Shown: one piece after another, positions 54,142 through 61,782 of the stretch | Layout of the letters: each line of letters starts with the position of its first letter | How positions within the stretch are numbered: the first letter of the stretch is position 1 | Assembly: GCF_001421805.1 (NCBI RefSeq) | Contig: NZ_LMLC01000002.1 | Location: 558,001-622,000 of the forward strand | Direction of reading: 5' to 3' | Source: Sphingomonas sp. Leaf34 | GTDB lineage: Bacteria; Pseudomonadota; Alphaproteobacteria; Sphingomonadales; Sphingomonadaceae | DNA length: 64,000 nt | Made by a program: the position numbers and the translations under genes | The notes under the pieces: generated by a model | Databases searched by the model: none | Seen by the model: only the letters and a program-made list of their open reading frames with translations | Told to the model about the DNA's origin: nothing

Positions 54142-56163
54142 ATGAAGACGATAGCGCGCATGGCGATGGCGGGTGGCCTCGTGCTCCTCACTTGCGCCGC
54201 GGCGCCGATCACGGCTCGACCGGAGCTTGCGTATCAGTTGACCGAGGGGAAGAACCTCAACGCCTTCGTCCGCGACAAGGCGGTGGCGGCGCATGTCCTG
54301 CTGCGCAACGGTAACGATCCGCGCATCCTGGTAGCGTTTCCGGCGGGCAACAGCGGTGTCGGCCTGTGGTTCGCGAACACCGCACGCCCCGTGACCTGGC
54401 GGCTGGACCAGGCACCGCTACCGTTGAACCGCGGGAGCCTGCACGGCATCGTTGCGGTCGCGACCGTCGATGCGCCGCGGCTGGTTCCAAAGCAGGCGGT
54501 GTTGTCCAACATCCGCTTCCTGCGCGACTATCAGGCAGTTGGGACGTTCCCCGTGGAACTCGCCGCGACGCCGGCAATCGCCGGGGATGTAATCACGTGG
54601 CACCGCAAGCGCCTCGACGGGGCGGCAGGCTATGAACTGACGCTGCGGGTTGTCGAGGGGCGGATCGACCGGGGCGCCATCGTTGCCGGCCCGAACGGGC
54701 AGATCCGGTTGGAGATCACTGCGCTGACCGGCGACGCACCGTTGACCCCTATCCCGGCGGCGGAGTTGCTCAATGCGACGGCGGCCGCCGATCCCGCCGC
54801 GCGCAATGCACTGGCGTTTCTCAGCTATCGGGAAAAGTTCCTGGCGGGTTCCTGGCGCTTCGATACGTATTTCGGGCGCGACACGCTGATGTCGTTGCGG
54901 CTGCTGATGCCGGCGCTCAAACCCGTCGCGATCGAAGCTGGCCTCAATGCCGTCATCGCGCGACTGTCGGCTGGCGGCGAAGTCGCGCATGAAGAAGGGA
55001 TTGGCGAATTCGCGATCCTTGCCAATCGCAAGACGAGCCGCAGCGGTGACGCCGCCGAACTCGATTATGGCATGGTCGACGACGATTACATGCTCGGACC
55101 GGTCGCCGCTGACTATCTGCTCGGGGCGGACAAAGCACGTGCGTCCGCCTATCTGGCCGCGCCGCTAGCAAGCGAGAGCCAGCCGGGGCGCGGCGAGACG
55201 GTCGGTGCAGCGCTGGTCCGCAATCTCCGCTTCGTGCTGGCGCAGGCGAGTGCGTTCGCCGCAGCCCCATCGGCCCGCAACCTCGTCGCGATCAAGCCCG
55301 GGCGGATGACCGGCGAGTGGCGCGACAGCAATGAAGGCCTTGGCCGCGGCATTTACGCGTATGACGTGAACGCCGCCCTAGTCCCCGCGGCAATCGAAGC
55401 GGCAGATCGCCTCGCGCAGGCCGGACTGCTCGACAGATATCTGTCGGCGGGCGATCGCGCGGCGTTTGGGCGGGCCGGCACGATGGCCGAAGTCTGGCGG
55501 ACAAAGGCACCCGCGCTGTTCCGCGTCGAAATTCCTGCTGCAACGGCCGCGGCGGGCGTGCGGCGCTATGCAGCGACCCTTGGGCTGCCCGCAGCACCGG
55601 CGCTGGCGGCACTGGGCAAGGCCCCGGTCGTATTTCATGCGCTATCTTTGGGCGCCGATGGCGCGCCGGTTAAGATCGTCAATTCGGACGAGGGCTTTGC
55701 GCTGTTGTTCGGGCGACCGTCCTCAAACGATCTCGATACCTTTGTGGGCGGGATCATGCAGCCCTTCCCGGCGGGTCTGATGACCGACATCGGCTTGCTG
55801 GTAGCTAATCCGGCGTTCGCCGATGGGGCGGCACAGGCGCGCTTTACGCCCGCGGCATATCACGGCCCAGTCGTCTGGTCGTGGCAGCAGGCGTTGCTGG
55901 CGGCGGGGCTTGAACGCCAGTTGCAGCGGACTGACCTGCCCGCGGCGACCCGGACGCGGCTCAGGACGGCACAGGCGGCGTTGTGGCGCGCGATAGCGGC
56001 AGGCAGGACGATCCGCGGATCGGAACTCTGGTCGTGGACGTACAAAGACGGCGGCTACCGCATCGTCGCCTTCGGTGCAGGCAAGGCCGATGTCGACGAA
56101 TCAAACGCGGCGCAATTGTGGAGCACGGTCTATCTCGCCGTGCAGCCGCCGGAGGCTCGCTAA
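54142..56163 (+). CDS. Secreted six-hairpin glycosidase-like protein
   Basis: 673 residues with a signal peptide (MKTIARMAMAGGLVLLTCAAAPITA). The body is mostly helical and has WRFDTYFGRDTLMSLRLLMP (about 240), a motif like that of glycogen-debranching or (alpha/alpha)6 toroid glycosidases, plus MTGEWRDSNEGLGRGIYAYDVN and GPVVWSWQQALLAAGLERQL. I take it as a periplasmic or surface glycosidase acting on sugars brought by the neighbouring receptor, but the family assignment is by motif only. It follows the receptor gene with a terminator between. Confidence 0.6.
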   Translation: MKTIARMAMAGGLVLLTCAAAPITARPELAYQLTEGKNLNAFVRDKAVAAHVLLRNGNDPRILVAFPAGNSGVGLWFANTARPVTWRLDQAPLPLNRGSLHGIVAVATVDAPRLVPKQAVLSNIRFLRDYQAVGTFPVELAATPAIAGDVITWHRKRLDGAAGYELTLRVVEGRIDRGAIVAGPNGQIRLEITALTGDAPLTPIPAAELLNATAAADPAARNALAFLSYREKFLAGSWRFDTYFGRDTLMSLRLLMPALKPVAIEAGLNAVIARLSAGGEVAHEEGIGEFAILANRKTSRSGDAAELDYGMVDDDYMLGPVAADYLLGADKARASAYLAAPLASESQPGRGETVGAALVRNLRFVLAQASAFAAAPSARNLVAIKPGRMTGEWRDSNEGLGRGIYAYDVNAALVPAAIEAADRLAQAGLLDRYLSAGDRAAFGRAGTMAEVWRTKAPALFRVEIPAATAAAGVRRYAATLGLPAAPALAALGKAPVVFHALSLGADGAPVKIVNSDEGFALLFGRPSSNDLDTFVGGIMQPFPAGLMTDIGLLVANPAFADGAAQARFTPAAYHGPVVWSWQQALLAAGLERQLQRTDLPAATRTRLRTAQAALWRAIAAGRTIRGSELWSWTYKDGGYRIVAFGAGKADVDESNAAQLWSTVYLAVQPPEAR

Positions 56164-56831
56164 CCGGCGAAGAAGCCAGTGATCGTCAGGCGTCCGGTTT
56201 GCGGGTCGGACGCCAGCGACGTGCCGTCCGCGATCTCACCCGAATGCAGCAGGCTGCTGCGATACAGCAGCGCCCGATTGTACACGCCGTCGATGCGCGC
56301 GATCCGTTCGAACAGCGGCGTGTCGCCGGCGATATAGGACTCGGGTGCGCCGTGCTTCGCCAGATCCCGGTTGAGCGCGGCGAAGTAAGGATCGCGGCGA
56401 CTGGCGTCGATCGTCTCGAACCCGGTCGAACGATGCCGGTAGAACGCGGTACCGCCGGTTTCGTCGGGCACGAGATAATGGATCAGCGCCAGCCGTCCGG
56501 GCTCCACCGCATCAACGTGCGGCAGGCGTTGCTCGATCGACAGCGCGGACGGCGCCATCGTCACGATCGAGAAGCGCGCCTCCAGCAGCGACAGCCCGGC
56601 CGACATCCCAAAAACCTGCTTCGCGATCGTCGCGATGAGCGCCCCTTGATCGCGCATATAGCTATCGGGAAGCGACGCGGCGATTCCGGGGTAATGTCGT
56701 CCTGCCGGGCCATAATCCTGCGTCGCGGCAAAAACTCGCAGCGCGTGGGGATCGGGGACGAAGTGGTCGATGACGACCACCGGCTCCCCTTCCGTACCGA
56801 TAAGGCGCGCCCGCACGTCGGGCGTCGTCAT
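56160..56831 (-). CDS. DUF6445 family protein (2OG-Fe(II) oxygenase-like)
   Basis: 223 residues. The pattern RLPHVDAVEPGRLALIHYL gives an HxD pair; NRALLYRSSLLHSGEI supplies a distal His and GRLTITGFF an Arg, the iron and 2-oxoglutarate ligand order of prolyl-hydroxylase-like folds. DUF6445 proteins are typically encoded next to tryptophan-halogenase-like proteins, as here (ATGA overlap). It converges with, and overlaps by four bases, the glycosidase-like gene. Confidence 0.72.
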   Translation of the reverse strand: MTTPDVRARLIGTEGEPVVVIDHFVPDPHALRVFAATQDYGPAGRHYPGIAASLPDSYMRDQGALIATIAKQVFGMSAGLSLLEARFSIVTMAPSALSIEQRLPHVDAVEPGRLALIHYLVPDETGGTAFYRHRSTGFETIDASRRDPYFAALNRDLAKHGAPESYIAGDTPLFERIARIDGVYNRALLYRSSLLHSGEIADGTSLASDPQTGRLTITGFFAG

Positions 56832-58336
56832 CTCCCGGCGACCTGCGGGGCAACGAGCGCTGCGATGGCCGCGTCATGCAAGGGCAGCGTGGGCGTCGCG
56901 CGCGCGATGACAGTCTCGATCTGGTTGAGCTGGCGGCGGTTTGTCGCCGCATCGAGGGTATCGGCCAACGGCGCATGGCCCAAGGCGCCCACCCCCTGCC
57001 CCTCCAGCACCGCGAGCCAGCTTGCCTCGCGGAACAGTTCGTCGGCACTCAACATCAGACGTCCGGCGCGCGTATATTGCGCGATCTTGTCGACCAGCGT
57101 GGGAGGCGGCGTCATATGGCGAGTGTGTTGCCAGAGCGGCGCGTCATGGCCCTGCGTGGCGTGATAGTGCAGGATCAGAAAGTCGCGGATGCCGTCCATA
57201 TCACGTGCGAACAGCGTGTTGAACTGACGCGCCAGTACGGGGTCGCAATCGGCATCCGGGAACAGCGTGATAAGCTTCGCGATACCGCTCTGGATCAGGT
57301 GGATACTGGTCGACTCGAGCGGCTCGAGGAACCCCGATGACAGCCCGATCGCGACAACATTGCCGCGCCATGCCTCGCGCCGGAACCCTGCGGTAAAGCG
57401 CAGCATCCGTGGAACTGCCAGCGCTTCGCCGTCTAGGTTGGAGAGCAGGGTCGCCACCGCCTCGTCGTCCGACACGAAACTGCTTGCATAGACATAGCCG
57501 TTGCCGGTGCGGTGCTGGAGCGGGATCCGCCACTGCCAGCCGGCGGGGCGCAGCGTCGACCGCGTGAACGGCGTCGTTGCGGCGATGCGCGCGCACGGCA
57601 CGGCGACTGCGCGATCGCAGGGCAGCCAATGCGACCAGTCCTCGAACCGAGCGCCCATCGTCTCGCCGATAAGCAGCGCACGAAACCCCGAGCAGTCGAT
57701 GAAGAGATCGCCCTCCAGCCGCTCGCCCCGGTCGCTCGTCAAGGCGGTGACGAAGCCGGTTTTGGGATGACGCTCGATATCGCGCAGCAGGCCCTCGTGC
57801 CGGACGACGCCGCGTTTCTCTGCAAGTTGGCGCAGGTGGCGGGCGTAGAGGCCGGCGTCGAAATGATAGGCATAGCCGAGCGTCGACAGGATCGACCGCG
57901 GATCGTCCACGGGCTTCGCGAAGCGGCCGGCGGCGGCAAGCTGCGCGGCCAGCGAATAAACCGAAAGCGGCCGATCGAGTCCGTCTCCCTTCCCGCGCAA
58001 CCAGTGCTGGTGGAACGGCACGGGTCCAAGATCGACGCCGTAGCGACCAAACGGGTGGAAATACCGCGTGCCGGGTCGCGCCCAATCGACGAATTCGATG
58101 CCGAGCTTGAAACTCGCTTTCGTCGCCGCGACGAATGCCTCCTCGTCCAGTCCGATCAACTGGTTGAACCAGTGGATCGTCGGGATAGTCGCTTCGCCGA
58201 CACCGATGGTGCCGATTGCGTCAGATTCGAGGATGCTAATGTTGACCAGGTCGCCGAACGTGGCGCTCATGGCCGCGGCGGTCATCCACCCCGCGGTTCC
58301 TCCGCCAAGGATTACAAGACGTTGCACGCGCTTCAT
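56828..58336 (-). CDS. Tryptophan-halogenase family flavoprotein
   Basis: 502 residues. The FAD motif GGGTAGWMTAAAM (about 11-23) and VGEATIPTI are typical of flavin-dependent halogenases; the catalytic Lys is present in SFKLGIEF, and GWQWRIPLQHRTGNGYVY contains the WxWxIP motif that blocks monooxygenase chemistry. SSGFLEPLESTSIHLIQ forms the halide-side loop. In sphingomonads and caulobacters such proteins sit near TonB receptors and DUF6445, where the physiological substrate is unknown, so tryptophan halogenation should not be assumed. ATG 58336 is chosen over 58372 because it starts directly before the Rossmann fold. Confidence 0.87.
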   Translation of the reverse strand: MKRVQRLVILGGGTAGWMTAAAMSATFGDLVNISILESDAIGTIGVGEATIPTIHWFNQLIGLDEEAFVAATKASFKLGIEFVDWARPGTRYFHPFGRYGVDLGPVPFHQHWLRGKGDGLDRPLSVYSLAAQLAAAGRFAKPVDDPRSILSTLGYAYHFDAGLYARHLRQLAEKRGVVRHEGLLRDIERHPKTGFVTALTSDRGERLEGDLFIDCSGFRALLIGETMGARFEDWSHWLPCDRAVAVPCARIAATTPFTRSTLRPAGWQWRIPLQHRTGNGYVYASSFVSDDEAVATLLSNLDGEALAVPRMLRFTAGFRREAWRGNVVAIGLSSGFLEPLESTSIHLIQSGIAKLITLFPDADCDPVLARQFNTLFARDMDGIRDFLILHYHATQGHDAPLWQHTRHMTPPPTLVDKIAQYTRAGRLMLSADELFREASWLAVLEGQGVGALGHAPLADTLDAATNRRQLNQIETVIARATPTLPLHDAAIAALVAPQVAGR

Positions 58337-58372
58337 GCCACGCAGTCCTGCGCAATTTCTCTTGGATAGCAA

Positions 58373-58758
58373 GCTGCTTCCTTACTCATGCCGGCGCGAC
58401 GGTTAGCGTCGATAGGTACCCATTGGCCTGCAGTCCCGGTTGGCCAGCGGCGTTCTGCCGGCGCGTGGTCGATCACTCGCGTAGACTGGCAGCGCGCACG
58501 CAGCGGGTCAGTCATTCGGGCCCGTGAACGGACCCAGTTGTGGACGTTCGCGAGGTAATCTCCGCTTCCCAACTTCGGCCCTTCGTTCATGTCGAGGTGG
58601 GGCTCATGCGGCACGCATTGCCCCAAGCCTAACAGCAAGCCGAATTTGCCGAAAAGGGATGCTGTTACGTGAACGGCGGAGAATGGTAGGCAGCGGAATG
58701 GCCGAGTGCGGAAACGAGGCGGTTAGCTGTTCTGCCACAGATCTCCAGTTGTCGACAT
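58373..58758. other. Intergenic region, 386 bp
   Basis: Between the halogenase-like gene start and the 3' end of the YezG-like gene. It holds one repeat copy (58531-58590). No supported gene. Confidence 0.55.
58531..58590 (+). repeat. 60-bp dispersed repeat, copy 15
   Basis: First half GACCCAGTTGTGGACGTTCG; second half begins GCTTCCCAACTTCGGCCCTT and ends GTTCAT. Among the best-conserved copies. Confidence 0.82.
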
Positions 58759-59079
58759 TCACGCGCTCGGCGGCGTGCTACGATCGAAATCCATTTTGAA
58801 TGAGCCGTCAGCCCTCAAGACATACGAACAATGATGCCAGTCCTCCTGACCTTCTTTGAGCATGTCACGCCGCAACGCGGATAGAGCATCGTTGACGGAT
58901 CGGTTCACGAGACGCTCGCCCTCAACGCCTTCCACGAGCTTCCCGTTCTGCACGATATCATACCGTCTCTCCACCCAATCGTCATGAACCTCCGCTACGA
59001 CTGTGACTTCAGAGACGGAATCATCAAGCATGGTCGCAATTGCGATGCCGATCTTCTCCAACTCACGACTACTTTCCAT
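58759..59079 (-). CDS. YezG/DUF600-like immunity protein (orphan)
   Basis: 106 residues starting MESSRELEKIGIAIATML. The C-terminal part MLKEGQEDWHHCSYVLRADG and SFKMDFDRS matches the EGQEPWNK and G-K-F-x-I-D-F-D pattern of YezG-type antitoxins that neutralise polymorphic LXG toxins. No toxin gene lies nearby. The start at 59079 is preferred because of the GAGGTGAT ribosome site; a longer start at 59127 is possible. Lower GC and codon use suggest acquisition. Confidence 0.65.
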   Translation of the reverse strand: MESSRELEKIGIAIATMLDDSVSEVTVVAEVHDDWVERRYDIVQNGKLVEGVEGERLVNRSVNDALSALRRDMLKEGQEDWHHCSYVLRADGSFKMDFDRSTPPSA

Positions 59080-59241
59080 TTCAGGATCACCTCGCATTCG
59101 TAAATTCCCTAAATGTGACCTTCCCATTTATCGAGTACGTCAAGTCGATAAGTTAATAACAGCTTGATTTATAGGGAATATGAGATCTATCTTCGCATAC
59201 GTAATTTGATGCAGTGTTGCGTTTGGAATACTTAATTAATG

Positions 59242-61323
59242 TCATTTATTGAACGCAGGTGAGCACTTAGCATCTGCCAAACTTTCTACTGGTTTTCCAG
59301 TTAGAAAACCCTGAACTTGATCGCAACCCCATCGGCATAAAGCCGATAATTGGTCCTCGGTCTCAACTCCTTCAGCAACGATAGTTAAACCAAGGCTCTT
59401 GCCTAGACCGATCGTCGCCTTAACGATCGATGCCGACGACGCATGACTGTGCATCGTGGCCACGAAACTTCGATCGATCTTAATCTTGTCGAAGGTAAAA
59501 TCTTTTAGATTGCTGAGAGAAGAATGTCCTGTTCCAAAATCGTCCATCACAATCTTGGCGCCGTACTCGCGGAGCTTCTCCAGCGTTGCCAGAACGTCGT
59601 CCCGTTGAAAACCGAGCAGCGTCGCGCTCTCGGTGACTTCGAGTTCTAATCGGTCGAACGCGACACGCCAACGCAGTGCGGCATCGCATATCTCAGACGC
59701 GAGGCTGAGCGAACGAAACTGTATCGGCGACAGGTTTATCGCCAGTGATACCTTCGAATCCCAGGTCGATGCCGCACGAAGGGCCTGATCGATCATCCAC
59801 GATCCAATAGTTCCGATGAGTCCGCTGGACTCGGCTATAGGTATGAACACGTCCGGTGGTATTTCGCCCAGGCCGGGATGCCGCCAGCGAAGTAGAGCCT
59901 CGTACGCTACGATTTCCAGCGACACCGTATCGGCGATCGGCTGGAACACCAGACGAAGCTCTTGCGCCGAAACGGCATTCTCGAGGTCCCTGGCCAACCG
60001 GACGCGCTGACTTTCCTCGTCCTTCAGATGCTTGTTGTAGATTCTCGCCGTATTTTTCCCATCGGCCTTAGCGCGGTACAATGCGAGATCGGCGAGTTCG
60101 TGAAGTTCATCTCCGGCCTGCCCGGGTTCTGACAAGGCAACTCCAACGCTCATTTTTATCGCCACGCCCTCGTCCGACGATGTCGAAGCCATCTTGAAGA
60201 TACGGGAGATCAGCGCTTCTGTAGCTGCGGGTTGAGCACGCGCCACCTGGATGACAGCGAATTCGTCACCGCCGATGCGAGCCACAAGATCATCGCCGCG
60301 CACGCAAGAGGACAGAAGCTGCGCCGTACGCTTCAGGACACGGTCTCCGCCCGCATGACCGAGTCGATCATTGATGGCCTTGAACGCGTCCAGATCAATG
60401 GCAAACACCGCTACGATGTCACCTGTTCGCGCGCTTCGAGCGAGCTCGTGCGAGAGCCGATTTTCGAACAGAAGGCGATTTGCTAAACCGGTCAACATAT
60501 CGTGGTTGGCAAGGAACTCGGCGCGGCGCTCGGCGGTCCGGCGACTCTCCACGGCATTGCGGTATTCGTTCAGGCCCCGCGCCAAGTCGCCAAGTTCGTC
60601 GGCCCGCTCCAGCCCAGGTATGTTTCCGTGATTTTCACCGACCCGGAATTCGCGCAGGCGAGCGGCTACAGTGCTTATCGGCAACACCAGCCTTTGACGA
60701 AGCCAGACGGTCATGCCGAATACGATCGCCACGATGACCAGCCCGCCGAGCAGCACGGAAATGATATCCCGTCGGCTCTCACGTCGATTCTTGTCCGCCG
60801 CCTTCCAAATCGCCGAGGTCAGTTCCTGGCGCGCTTGACTACGGCTCGTCTCCAACGCCGTTAGCGCACTCAAGAAACGCGGCATGGCAGCCTTGATGCC
60901 GGAGGGGTTAGACCGGCTCGTTTCGATCAGTTGGTCGGAGACCATGACAAAAACGGTGGAGGCTCGCTTCTCGTCCTGGGCAGCTTCCGATCCCAGTTGC
61001 GACCTGTAGTCGGGTGATTGGCCCGTTTGTTGCGAACGGTTTTTAAACTCCGTGATGCGCTTGTGCAGATCGTTCCAGCTTGCATCGGGTACCTTCGTGC
61101 CGCGTTCGGCGTCGCGGGTCAGGCGACCAATTTCCTGGCGCAATTGACGTTGTAACTTCTCCAGCCGGTCCTCGCGGCCGAGCGCGAAAGTGAGAGATGT
61201 GATGCGCAGATCGGCCTTATGGATTTTATTGCTGACCGAAAGACCGACTGCCAATACTGCTAGCGCCATCAGGATGACAGACGCGCAGGCTATGGATACG
61301 CGCGCTGATATTGATAACCGCAC
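59242..61323 (-). CDS. GGDEF-EAL cyclic-di-GMP protein with periplasmic sensor
   Basis: 693 residues. Two membrane helices (about 8-30 and 185-208) flank a periplasmic helical sensor of about 150 residues. A HAMP-like linker leads to a GGDEF domain (ARIGGDEFAVI, about 350) and an EAL domain (YEALLRWRHP, about 470; later DDFGTGHSSLSNL and VAEGVETEDQ). Both catalytic signatures are intact, so it could make and degrade cyclic-di-GMP. The GTG at 61323 has a GGGGAG ribosome site six bases upstream; an in-frame TTG at 61398 is less likely. Confidence 0.9.
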   Translation of the reverse strand: MRLSISARVSIACASVILMALAVLAVGLSVSNKIHKADLRITSLTFALGREDRLEKLQRQLRQEIGRLTRDAERGTKVPDASWNDLHKRITEFKNRSQQTGQSPDYRSQLGSEAAQDEKRASTVFVMVSDQLIETSRSNPSGIKAAMPRFLSALTALETSRSQARQELTSAIWKAADKNRRESRRDIISVLLGGLVIVAIVFGMTVWLRQRLVLPISTVAARLREFRVGENHGNIPGLERADELGDLARGLNEYRNAVESRRTAERRAEFLANHDMLTGLANRLLFENRLSHELARSARTGDIVAVFAIDLDAFKAINDRLGHAGGDRVLKRTAQLLSSCVRGDDLVARIGGDEFAVIQVARAQPAATEALISRIFKMASTSSDEGVAIKMSVGVALSEPGQAGDELHELADLALYRAKADGKNTARIYNKHLKDEESQRVRLARDLENAVSAQELRLVFQPIADTVSLEIVAYEALLRWRHPGLGEIPPDVFIPIAESSGLIGTIGSWMIDQALRAASTWDSKVSLAINLSPIQFRSLSLASEICDAALRWRVAFDRLELEVTESATLLGFQRDDVLATLEKLREYGAKIVMDDFGTGHSSLSNLKDFTFDKIKIDRSFVATMHSHASSASIVKATIGLGKSLGLTIVAEGVETEDQLSALCRWGCDQVQGFLTGKPVESLADAKCSPAFNK

Positions 61324-61782
61324 AAGCTTCTCCCCGAACCCTGCATGACGCCAATGCGTTACGTTATGGTTAGAAGACGCACGGACTCGGTCTGCCAAAC
61401 GCTCATCACGACCCAGCTCCGGACATTCGAGGGCTCTTTCCGCCTTCCCAACTTCGGCCGTTGGTTCATGTCTCTGAGGGCGGGTCGAAACGGCTTGGTT
61501 TGGGACTTTCCTGCCAGTCGCCGTCGCTCATGGGAACGTCCGGTTAGAGCCGAAACCGGTCATCCAAGGGGCGGCGCAAGCCGTCTCTCCTATGATCGGG
61601 TTTGGGGACGATCCGGAACGGCGGCTTTACGAGAACTAGCGCGGATATAAGAGACGTTTCACCTCGTGCGCTCATCTTCTCTCCCGTCGTAGCTGGCCTC
61701 TGTTTTCGCTGTGCCATACTGGCCAATCGTCAATTGTTCCTGCTACCGTTTGTCTAAGGGCAGGAATCGGTGAGGGCTGACT
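61324..61782. other. Intergenic region, 459 bp
   Basis: Divergent spacer between the GGDEF-EAL gene and the AAA_13 gene. It holds repeat copy 16 (61410-61469). No other feature supported. Confidence 0.5.
61410..61469 (+). repeat. 60-bp dispersed repeat, copy 16
   Basis: First half GACCCAGCTCCGGACATTCG; second half begins CCTTCCCAACTTCGGCCGTT and ends GGTTCAT. Confidence 0.82.
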
